A stretch of DNA of 64,000 nucleotides from Selenomonas sp. AE3005. GTDB lineage: Bacteria; Bacillota; Negativicutes; Selenomonadales; Selenomonadaceae. Numbering within the stretch: position 1 is the stretch's first letter; every line of letters starts with the position of its first letter. Positions 36,311-43,763 of this stretch are shown here, one piece after another. The notes beneath the pieces are model-generated. The model did not search any database, was not told the DNA's origin, and saw nothing but the letters and a program-made list of their open reading frames with translations. The stretch spans positions 62,001 through 126,000 of the forward strand of contig NZ_JMME01000001.1 in NCBI RefSeq assembly GCF_000686945.1, in the 5' to 3' direction. The position numbers and the translations under genes are program-made.

Positions 36311-37450
36311 TTATTTTTTCGGATAGACACCGATGGTCAGTTTGTTGAGGAGAGGAACGGCAGTGCCGAGCCGGCGGCAGGCTGTGGCAGCCAGCAGGGA
36401 GAGCAGCAGTGCGCCCCAGTAAAAGCCGATAATCAGCGGTGCCGTCATTACCAGCCCCTTATGCTGAATCATCAGCCCGATATAGGTGATGAACAGGGGA
36501 TGGGCCAGATAGGCAAAATAAGAATGTTTGCCCAGCAGGTGCAGAGCCTGGCTGAGGGCCGGGGGGAACTTTACATAGGTAAAGACCGCAAAGAAGAACA
36601 GGGAGGCGGCTATGGTGTACATTATGCCCCACGGACACAGCTGATGGGCGGTGTTGATAGCCTCCATGGGCGTGTAGCCGTCAAAAAAGATTTTTTCGTA
36701 GTAGTAGGTCAGCAGACCGCCGAGGGTGAAGAAGAAGAAACACGTCAGTCCCCGGAGGCGGGCCTTCATAAAGGCCATGAACTGCTGGCTGTGTACGGAC
36801 AGATAGCCGCCCAGCAGGAAGATAAAGAAATAATGCAGCACCCAGTAATTGAGGCGGTACATTAAAAACGGTTTTAACAGGCTGCTATCCGGCAGGCTGT
36901 AGACATAGAGGTTAAAGCCGGTGCTGAAACTCGACCAGTAGTCAAAGGCAATCTGCAGGGCCAAAAGGACGGCCAGTTTTGGCATGGTCAGCCGCCGGAC
37001 GATGGCAATCCACAAGGGCATAAGCAGGTAGAACCAGAGCAGAATCACCATGAAATACAGCTGGTACTTGGCATTGCCAAAAAAGAGAATGGACAACAGG
37101 TGCAGCGGATCGGGGAAACCGACGCCGTAGAGCAGGCCGTCGTGCAGAAGATAAAATAATGACCAGGCCAGATAGGGAATGAGTACGGTTTTGAGCCGCC
37201 GCTTGGTGAAAGATTTAAAGTCGAAGGGCTCATTGATATTAAGATTATAAAAGAGACCGAAAGCGGAAATGAAAAAGAAGATGGGGACACTGAAACGGGT
37301 TACGGTCTCTAAAAGTGCCACCAGGTGAATGTTGGCTGCCGGGTTCATGATGTACTGGGAACCGATGTGAATGCCGATAACTCCCATCATGGATATGCCA
37401 CGGATATACTCGATGGCTGCCAGGCGTGGCTTGCGCGTAGTAGATTGCAT
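36311..37450 (-). CDS. Acyltransferase family 3 membrane protein
   Basis: 379 residues with about ten membrane segments. The early active-site-like region YIRGISMMGVIGIHIGSQY carries the family His (in IGIHIG), followed by RFSVPIFFFISAFGLF. Such enzymes O-acetylate or succinylate cell-surface polysaccharides and related molecules at the inner membrane. No partner genes for a polysaccharide are nearby, so the target is unknown. Confidence 0.85.
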   Translation of the reverse strand: MQSTTRKPRLAAIEYIRGISMMGVIGIHIGSQYIMNPAANIHLVALLETVTRFSVPIFFFISAFGLFYNLNINEPFDFKSFTKRRLKTVLIPYLAWSLFYLLHDGLLYGVGFPDPLHLLSILFFGNAKYQLYFMVILLWFYLLMPLWIAIVRRLTMPKLAVLLALQIAFDYWSSFSTGFNLYVYSLPDSSLLKPFLMYRLNYWVLHYFFIFLLGGYLSVHSQQFMAFMKARLRGLTCFFFFTLGGLLTYYYEKIFFDGYTPMEAINTAHQLCPWGIMYTIAASLFFFAVFTYVKFPPALSQALHLLGKHSYFAYLAHPLFITYIGLMIQHKGLVMTAPLIIGFYWGALLLSLLAATACRRLGTAVPLLNKLTIGVYPKK

Positions 37451-37554
37451 GAAGAGAAAAACACCTCGATTAAAAATATTTCTCTACAATTTTAGCAAAA
37501 TTTGTAAGGAAATGCTATACTATTATGGTCAGAATGATTAAGGCGGAGGTAGAC

Positions 37555-38031
37555 ATGGATAAGCGAAAAATTGCTTTTGGTTTGTTACTGGCGGTTTTGG
37601 CAGGCACAGGCCTGTACTGGCAGCAGAGCAAGGCTGATATAGACAGCACTCAGGCTGTTATAGTGGCCAGCAGAAAGGCGGAAAAGACTGCCCCGGTGCT
37701 GCCAGAGGCAGAAAAACAGCAGGACAAAGCCGTAAAAACACAAAAACAGTGTCCGGCCAAGGATGAATTTGTATATACCTTCGAAGGTGATAAGGTGTAT
37801 ATTACTGCAGGTTCGGTATCGGCAGATAAAAAGAATCATCAGTGGCAGGCACAGGTCAAGCATATCGATAAACAGGGTGCCGTGCAGCTGCAGCAGGTGG
37901 TGTTCTTTAAACAGGAGGGCAGCCGGATTCTCACGCGCTCGGCAAACGATGGGGCGGATAAATGGCGTGCTGTTGATGAAATGGACCGTTCCGTGTATAA
38001 AAAAGTTACGGATATTTCCGGCGTTTTCTAA
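37555..38031 (+). CDS. Small exported or membrane-anchored protein, unrecognised
   Basis: 158 residues starting MDKRKIAFGLLLAVLAGTGLYW, an uncleaved signal anchor or signal peptide, then a Lys/Gln/Glu-rich linker and a small beta-rich region (FVYTFEGDKVYITAGSV). No family recognised. ATG 37555 is chosen because GGCGGAGG lies seven bases upstream; a GTG-like start at 37525 has no site. A TATACT -10-like box is at 37516. Confidence 0.75.
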   Translation: MDKRKIAFGLLLAVLAGTGLYWQQSKADIDSTQAVIVASRKAEKTAPVLPEAEKQQDKAVKTQKQCPAKDEFVYTFEGDKVYITAGSVSADKKNHQWQAQVKHIDKQGAVQLQQVVFFKQEGSRILTRSANDGADKWRAVDEMDRSVYKKVTDISGVF

Positions 38032-38081
38032 AATAAATGCTTAAAATTTTCCTGTTTATGCAAAAATGATAATTTTAGGTG

Positions 38082-38110
38082 TTGACAAGCAGGGGACTCC
38101 TTCGTATAAT
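38082..38110 (+). promoter_or_regulatory. Consensus promoter of the tRNA cluster
   Basis: TTGACA (38082-38087) and TATAAT (38105-38110) with exactly 17 bases between: a perfect sigma-A promoter. Confidence 0.9.
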
Positions 38111-38147
38111 AATACATGTCGCTGAACGACAGCGGCGAAAAAAAGAC

Positions 38148-38224
38148 GGCCCGGTAGTTTAGTTGGTTAGAATGCCGCCCTGTCACGGCGGAGGTCAGGG
38201 GTTCAAGTCCCCTTCGGGTCGCCA
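38148..38224 (+). tRNA. tRNA-Asp (GTC)
   Basis: 77 bases with encoded CCA. The anticodon GTC sits in CCGCCCTGTCACGGCGG and the T-arm is GGTTCAAGTCC. The acceptor stem pairs with two G-U wobbles. Confidence 0.95.
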
Positions 38225-38227
38225 TTT

Positions 38228-38303
38228 GCGGAAATAGCTCAGTTGGTAGAGCATCACCTTGCCAAGGTGGGGGTCGCGAGTTCGAGTCTCGTTTTCCGCT
38301 CCA
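38228..38303 (+). tRNA. tRNA-Gly (GCC), copy 1
   Basis: 76 bases with encoded CCA. Anticodon GCC in CACCTTGCCAAGGTG. It is identical to copy 2 at 38400-38475. Confidence 0.96.
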
Positions 38304-38311
38304 TTTATTAC

Positions 38312-38385
<74 letters not shown>

Positions 38386-38399
38386 ATTTTATATTTTAT

Positions 38400-38475
38400 G
38401 CGGAAATAGCTCAGTTGGTAGAGCATCACCTTGCCAAGGTGGGGGTCGCGAGTTCGAGTCTCGTTTTCCGCTCCA
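38400..38475 (+). tRNA. tRNA-Gly (GCC), copy 2
   Basis: Identical to 38228-38303. The Gly-Cys pair is tandemly duplicated, 172 bases apart. Confidence 0.96.
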
Positions 38476-38484
38476 TTTTATTTT

Positions 38485-38558
<74 letters not shown>

Positions 38559-38569
38559 AAATGAAATTC

Positions 38570-38598
38570 AAGCCTTCTCCGATGGGAGAAGGCTTTTG
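38570..38598 (+). terminator. Terminator of the tRNA cluster
   Basis: AAGCCTTCTCC (38570-38580) pairs with GGAGAAGGCTT (38585-38595) around GATG; TTG follows. Confidence 0.85.
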
Positions 38599-38602
38599 TG
38601 TG

Positions 38603-38631
38603 TTGAAGTTGCAGGCTAAATATTGTAAAAT
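38603..38631 (+). promoter_or_regulatory. Candidate promoter of the nudix-scpAB-mutS2 run
   Basis: TTGAAG (38603-38608) and TAAAAT (38626-38631) with 17-base spacing, just before AAGGAGG and the nudix ATG. Confidence 0.6.
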
Positions 38632-38663
38632 ATGAGATATGTGAATTTGAAGGAGGCTTTTAT

Positions 38664-39230
38664 ATGCCCTTGCAGGATAAAGATTTAGACAAAGATTTAA
38701 TAGAAGAAAAAATCGGCAGTGAACAGGTATTTGATGGCAATCTGCTCAAAGTATACCGTGATACGGTTAAGCTGCCCACGGGCAATGAGGCAACCAGGGA
38801 GTGGATTAAACACCCGGGCGCGTCGGCTGTACTGCCGGTGCTGGCTGACGGGCAGGTTATTCTGGTAAAGCAGTATCGCTATCCTATCGGCCGCGTTACG
38901 CTGGAAATCCCGGCTGGCAAGCTTGACGCGCCTGATGAGGACCCGCAGCTGTGTGCTGTCCGCGAGTTGTCCGAGGAAACCGGTTATACAGCGGAGAAAA
39001 TCGAAAAGCTCACGACTATTGCCACGACGGTTGGTTTTTCCAATGAGTACATTCATATTTATGCCGCTACGGGACTTAAAGCCGGTCAGCAGCATACGGA
39101 CGAGGACGAGTTCATCAATGTGGTGAAAATGCCGCTGGCAAAAGCTGTGGAAATGGTACTGTCCGGGGAGATTTATGATTGTAAATCGGTGGCAGCGATT
39201 CTGCTCGTGGAACGTGCGCTTAAAAAATGA
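38664..39230 (+). CDS. NUDIX hydrolase, ADP-ribose pyrophosphatase type
   Basis: 188 residues. The Nudix box is GKLDAPDEDPQLCAVRELSE followed by ETGYT, with one extra residue in the first loop relative to the consensus. The preceding VKQYRYPIGRVTLEIPAG is typical of ADP-ribose pyrophosphatases. It likely hydrolyses ADP-ribose to AMP and ribose 5-phosphate in the cytoplasm. It is the first gene of the compact run ending with mutS2 and MATE. Confidence 0.9.
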   Translation: MPLQDKDLDKDLIEEKIGSEQVFDGNLLKVYRDTVKLPTGNEATREWIKHPGASAVLPVLADGQVILVKQYRYPIGRVTLEIPAGKLDAPDEDPQLCAVRELSEETGYTAEKIEKLTTIATTVGFSNEYIHIYAATGLKAGQQHTDEDEFINVVKMPLAKAVEMVLSGEIYDCKSVAAILLVERALKK

Positions 39231-39233
39231 CTT

Positions 39234-39268
39234 TGACCTGTCAGCTGACCTGTCAAGTTGACAGGTCA
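39234..39268 (+). repeat. Three tandem TGAC-NN-GTCA palindromes in the nudix-M50 gap
   Basis: Copies at 39234-39243, 39246-39255 and 39259-39268 (TGACCTGTCA twice, TGACAGGTCA once). The last two fold into a perfect hairpin just ahead of the next gene's ribosome site. Confidence 0.8.
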
Positions 39269-39284
39269 ATAACGGAGGATAAAT

Positions 39285-39911
39285 ATGTTTGATTTTAATT
39301 TGATGAGCATTGTGGCCGGCCTGCCGGGCTTAATCATTGCCATGGTGGTGCATGAATACGCCCATGCCCAGGTGGCAGTATGGCTGGGGGATTTTACACC
39401 GCGTCTGATGGGGCGGCTGACCTTGAATCCTAAAGCCCATATTGACCCCATTGGTATGCTGATGCTCTTTTTGGTGCATTTTGGCTGGGCTAAGCCGGTA
39501 CAGATAAATCCGCGCAATTTCAAGAACCCGTCCCGTGATGATATCATGGTGTCACTGGCTGGCCCAGCGGCGAACTTTATAACGGCCTTCCTGGCCCTGT
39601 TTGCTTTGCTGGCATACAGCCGCATGGGCGGAGAAATGACTGCCGGTGTTTACTGGGTATTGAAGATGATTATTGAGTATAATATCGGCTTTGGTATCTT
39701 CAATCTGATTCCCCTGCCGCCGCTCGATGGTTCGCATGTGCTGATGCAGCTGCTGCCACGTGATATGGCGTATAAGCTGGCCGATTTGGAGCGCTACAGC
39801 TTTTTGATTTTGATTGTCCTGCTGATGACGCCGGTACTCAGTATGATTCTGATTCCGTGCCGGGCTATGATTCTGCAGCTTTTCTCGCTGTTATTAAGTC
39901 CTTTTTTCTAA
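39285..39911 (+). CDS. Site-2 protease family (M50) membrane metalloprotease
   Basis: 208 residues with about five membrane segments. The zinc motif HEYAH (in MVVHEYAHAQVA, residues ~21-25) and the third-ligand motif NLIPLPPLDGSHVL (~residues 145-158) are intact. Short proteins of this type (YwhC/Rip-like) are common before scpA in Firmicutes. The substrate is unknown. It ends one base before scpA starts. Confidence 0.9.
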   Translation: MFDFNLMSIVAGLPGLIIAMVVHEYAHAQVAVWLGDFTPRLMGRLTLNPKAHIDPIGMLMLFLVHFGWAKPVQINPRNFKNPSRDDIMVSLAGPAANFITAFLALFALLAYSRMGGEMTAGVYWVLKMIIEYNIGFGIFNLIPLPPLDGSHVLMQLLPRDMAYKLADLERYSFLILIVLLMTPVLSMILIPCRAMILQLFSLLLSPFF

Positions 39912-40637
39912 ATGGAAGATTACAAGTTTAAACTTGATGCCTTTGAAGGTCCGATGGACCTGCTTATGCATCTGATTGAGAAGAACAAGATTGATATTTA
40001 CGATATCCCCATTGCGGAGCTTACGCGGCAGTATTTGGACTACCTGGACAAATTCCGGGAGTTCAATATGGAAATCGCCAGCTCCTTTTTGGTGATGGCG
40101 GCTACGCTTTTGCAGATTAAGTCCCGTATGATGCTGCCAAAGACCAAACAGGAGGAAACGGCAGAAGAAGAGGACCCGCGCCTGGAACTGGTGCAGCGGA
40201 TTTTGGAATACCGCAAGTTCAAACAGGTCAGCCAGGTGCTCGGTGATATGGCCGGGGTGCAGGAAAGATTTGTCGCCCGGGAGCCCATGGACCTGCCGGT
40301 ACATCACCTGCCGCCGGGGAATCTGTCCCTGCAGCAGTTGGTTGAGGCTTTCCGCACGGTACTGTCCGTCAAAGCGGAAATCTCCATACCCAAGGCACTG
40401 GTGGAGCCCGAGGCCTTTAATATCAAGGATAAGATGGAAGATATCATTCTGCTGTTGGGGCGCAGCCGGGGACGGCTGCTCTTTTCGGAGGCGTTTCGCA
40501 GCGGCACGCGCAGCGAGCTTATCGTGACGTTTTTGGCGCTGCTGGAACTTATGAAATTGCGGACGGTAACCGTAAAACAGCAGCGGTCGTTTGCGGAGAT
40601 TTATATTTGTGTCCGGGAGGAGGGACAGGATGCCTGA
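39912..40637 (+). CDS. scpA: Segregation and condensation protein A
   Basis: 241 residues starting with the kleisin N-terminal helix KFKLDAFEGPMDLLMHLIEKNKIDIYDIPI split over ~20-residue blocks, with a winged-helix C terminus (LLFSEAFRSGTRSELIVTFLALLELMK). It bridges SMC heads in the condensin complex with ScpB. It overlaps scpB by eight bases. Confidence 0.95.
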   Translation: MEDYKFKLDAFEGPMDLLMHLIEKNKIDIYDIPIAELTRQYLDYLDKFREFNMEIASSFLVMAATLLQIKSRMMLPKTKQEETAEEEDPRLELVQRILEYRKFKQVSQVLGDMAGVQERFVAREPMDLPVHHLPPGNLSLQQLVEAFRTVLSVKAEISIPKALVEPEAFNIKDKMEDIILLLGRSRGRLLFSEAFRSGTRSELIVTFLALLELMKLRTVTVKQQRSFAEIYICVREEGQDA

Positions 40638-41262
40638 GACAACACGGGCGGAAATTGCCGACACGGGACTCGTGGAGGCGGTGCTCTTTGCGGCGGGGAA
40701 TCCCGTGCCCGTAAAGGAACTGGCAGCCATTTTGGAGCTGGACGTACTGGGCACGCAAAATATTTTGACCAGGCTGCAGCAGGAGCTCGACGAGCGTCAT
40801 AGCGGCCTGACCTTGCGGCAGGTAGCTGGCGGTTATCAGCTGGCCACGCGGCCGGAGGCCTTTGCAACGGTGGAACGGCTCAGCCAGGTCGTAGACCGGA
40901 AGATTTCGGCACCGACCATGGAAACACTGTCCATTATTGCTTTTAAACAGCCGATTACCAAAGCGGAAATCGAGCAGATTCGCGGTGTGCGGATTGAGCG
41001 CGCCCTGCAAAAGCTGATTGAGTTGGAACTGATTGCGGAAGTGGGGCGCAAGCAGGTATTAGGACGGCCGATACTTTACGGCACCACGGATACCTTTTTG
41101 CGCTGTTTTGGCATTAACACGCTGGACGAACTGCCGGAACTGCCGACTACGGAAGAGGCCGTGGCGGCACTCGATAACGAGCAAATGCTTCTGTTCCAGG
41201 AAGTCCAGCAGCTGCAGGCCGGAGAAGAAACGGCTGCCGCGGAAGAAGAAACTGATGAGTAA
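40630..41262 (+). CDS. scpB: Segregation and condensation protein B
   Basis: 210 residues with two winged-helix domains (VEAVLFAAGNPVPVKELA, then TMETLSIIAFKQPITKAEIE with IRGVRIERALQKLIELELI). It binds ScpA in the SMC condensin. ATG 40630 is chosen for family fit and its GGGAGGAGGGACAG upstream. The C terminus is a Glu-rich tail. Confidence 0.95.
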   Translation: MPETTRAEIADTGLVEAVLFAAGNPVPVKELAAILELDVLGTQNILTRLQQELDERHSGLTLRQVAGGYQLATRPEAFATVERLSQVVDRKISAPTMETLSIIAFKQPITKAEIEQIRGVRIERALQKLIELELIAEVGRKQVLGRPILYGTTDTFLRCFGINTLDELPELPTTEEAVAALDNEQMLLFQEVQQLQAGEETAAAEEETDE

Positions 41263-43759
41263 TTTGGAGGAAATAGATTTGGTAGAGTTATTAGCTCCTG
41301 CCGGGAGCCGTGAGGCGCTGATTGCTGCGGTAGAAAGCGGCGCCAATGCCGTTTATTTGGCGGGGAGCCAGTTTGGCGCCCGTGCTTATGCGAATAACTT
41401 TGATGAGGATGGCCTGCGTGAGGCCATCCATTTTGCGCATTTACGTGATGTGCTGATAAACGTCACGGTGAACACGATTGTTGACGATACGGAGATTCCG
41501 GCGCTTAAGGAGTATTTGCGCTTTCTGCGCGATGCCGGCGCAGACGCCCTGCTGGTGCAGGACTTAGGCGTGGCCCGTATAGCGCGCGAGATAATTCCGG
41601 ATATGCCGCTGCATGCGAGCACGCAGATGACCGTACACAGCCTGGAAGGCGTGCTGGCTTTGCAGGAAATGGGCTTTACCCGGGTGGTTTTATCGCGTGA
41701 ATTATCCCTGAAGGAAATCAAATATATCTGCGCTAATTCTGACGTGGAAATCGAAGTCTTTATGCATGGCGCCCTGTGCGTCTGCTACTCGGGACAATGC
41801 CTGATGAGCAGTATGATTGGCGGCCGCAGCGGCAACCGCGGCCGCTGTGCCCAGCCCTGCCGTCTGCCGTATACGCTGGTGGACGAACAGGGACAGGATG
41901 TGCTCGGCGATAAGGCTGGCAGCTATCTGCTGTCACCGCGCGATATAAATACTATCGACGTCATTCCTGACTTAATCGGGGCAGGCGTGGCCTCCCTCAA
42001 AATTGAGGGCCGTATGAAACGTCCGGAGTATGTGGCCACTGTGGTCAGCACCTATCGGGCTGCCATTGATATGTATTTGTCTGGTCAGGACTACCGCGTT
42101 GACCAGTCAGCCCGGGACAATCTGGCGCAGATTTTCAACCGTGATTTCACAACGGCGTATCTGGTGAACCGTCCCGGCAAAAATATGATGAGCGACCGGC
42201 GTCCTAATAACCGCGGCCTGCTGATTGGCCGGGTAACGGCCTACGACTGGGATAAACGGCTCGTGACGGTCAAGCTGTCCGGCCGTCTGGCCCTGGGTGA
42301 CCAGGTGGATTTCTGGGTGAAAGTCGGCGGCCGGGTGACGGCCACGCTAAGTGACATGTCAAATGTCAAAGGTCAAAAACTGAACGTGGCTGAGGCTGGC
42401 GATACGGTACGGTTTGCCATTCCGTCAGCAGTGCGTGACCATGACCGGGTGTTTAAAGTCTATGACGCCCGGCTGATGGAGCAGGCCAAGGAAAAATACT
42501 CTAGTGGGGCGCCGGTACGGCGTATTCCCATAACGGCAGAGGTGAAAGCTGCAATTGGCGAACCGTTGACGGTAGTTCTGCATGACCAGCATGGCCACTG
42601 TGGAACCGGCCGTACGGCGTTTATTGGGGAGACTGCCCAGAAACGCCCCCTGTCCGAGGAAGTCATCCGCAAACAGGTGGACAGGCTCGGAACGTCAGTG
42701 TATGAGCTGCAGGAACTCACGACTGATATTCAGGGCGCGGTGATGGTGCCGATGAGTGAAATCAACGAGGCCCGGCGGCAGGCCGTTGAAGAACTGGACA
42801 ATCAGCGGCTGGCTCATTATCCCCTGCGCGTACAGGGGCTGAAACCTTTTAAGTCGGAGCCTTGTCCGCAGACAGCCACCATGCCTAAGCTGTTTGTCGC
42901 TGTGGACACGCTGGCGAAAATGCAGGCCGCCATTGCCGGTGGTGCCGATGGCATTATCTTTGGCGGCGAGTCTTACGAACACGAGGCCATTACGGTTATG
43001 GACTACGAAAAGGCCTGGCATTTAGCACAAAAAGCCAACGTGCGCCTGGACTTCAATCTGCCGCGGATTATGAAGGACGATGCACAGCCTTTCTTTGAGA
43101 AAATCCTTACGGCAGCAAAAAAATTCCCCCCGGCAGCAGTGCATGTGCATAACATCGCGCAGGCGGCCCTGGTAAAACGGCTGACGGATTTTGCCGTTCA
43201 TGCGGATTATTCCCTGATTGCCTACAATAAGAGCACGTTGTCCTTCTTTAAGGATTACGGCATGGCCTCGGCCACCTTGTCGCCGGAGCTTAAGTGGCAG
43301 CAGATGGAAGGGCTGGCCAAACACAGTCCCCTGCCGTTAAGTGCTATTGTGCATGGCCGGCTGGAATTGATGGTGTCCGAATACTGCGTGACAGGCAGTT
43401 TCCTGGGAAATGTGGACAAAGGCGCCTGCAGCCATCCCTGCACGCAGGGACGCTATGCGCTGAAGGACCGCAAGGAGGCTGTATTCCCCCTGCGGATGGA
43501 CCAGTTCTGCCACATGCACGTTCTGAACAGCAAGACGCTTTCCATGCTGCCGCATGCCATGAAATTCAAGGCGGCGGGGGTAGATACTTTGCAGATTGAG
43601 GCCAAGGCTATGACCGAAAAAGAAATAACAGCCATAGTCAGGGCTTATGTGCAGGCTATGAAACTGCCGGCTGACCTGGATGAAGTACAGGAGGCAGCTT
43701 TAAAGACACAGGAAGGCAGCGACATTACCAGAGGTCATTATTTCCGAGGAGTTTTATAA
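41255..43759 (+). CDS. Large U32 peptidase-family protein with DUF3656-like region (RlhA-type)
   Basis: About 834 residues. N-terminal U32 domain (LLAPAGSREALIAAVESGAN) with Cys-rich GALCVCYSGQCLMSSMIGG and RSGNRGRCAQPCRLPY; the middle holds a DUF3656-like segment, and the C-terminal part is a second barrel with another Cys pair near KGACSHPCTQGRY. RlhA hydroxylates 23S rRNA C2501; this role is by homology. Start is uncertain: ATG 41255 overlaps the scpB stop but has a weak site, whereas TTG 41279 has GGAGG nine bases before it. It contains two TGAC-NN-GTCA copies (42100 and 42352). Confidence 0.88.
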   Translation: MSNLEEIDLVELLAPAGSREALIAAVESGANAVYLAGSQFGARAYANNFDEDGLREAIHFAHLRDVLINVTVNTIVDDTEIPALKEYLRFLRDAGADALLVQDLGVARIAREIIPDMPLHASTQMTVHSLEGVLALQEMGFTRVVLSRELSLKEIKYICANSDVEIEVFMHGALCVCYSGQCLMSSMIGGRSGNRGRCAQPCRLPYTLVDEQGQDVLGDKAGSYLLSPRDINTIDVIPDLIGAGVASLKIEGRMKRPEYVATVVSTYRAAIDMYLSGQDYRVDQSARDNLAQIFNRDFTTAYLVNRPGKNMMSDRRPNNRGLLIGRVTAYDWDKRLVTVKLSGRLALGDQVDFWVKVGGRVTATLSDMSNVKGQKLNVAEAGDTVRFAIPSAVRDHDRVFKVYDARLMEQAKEKYSSGAPVRRIPITAEVKAAIGEPLTVVLHDQHGHCGTGRTAFIGETAQKRPLSEEVIRKQVDRLGTSVYELQELTTDIQGAVMVPMSEINEARRQAVEELDNQRLAHYPLRVQGLKPFKSEPCPQTATMPKLFVAVDTLAKMQAAIAGGADGIIFGGESYEHEAITVMDYEKAWHLAQKANVRLDFNLPRIMKDDAQPFFEKILTAAKKFPPAAVHVHNIAQAALVKRLTDFAVHADYSLIAYNKSTLSFFKDYGMASATLSPELKWQQMEGLAKHSPLPLSAIVHGRLELMVSEYCVTGSFLGNVDKGACSHPCTQGRYALKDRKEAVFPLRMDQFCHMHVLNSKTLSMLPHAMKFKAAGVDTLQIEAKAMTEKEITAIVRAYVQAMKLPADLDEVQEAALKTQEGSDITRGHYFRGVL

Positions 43760-43763
43760 ACAA

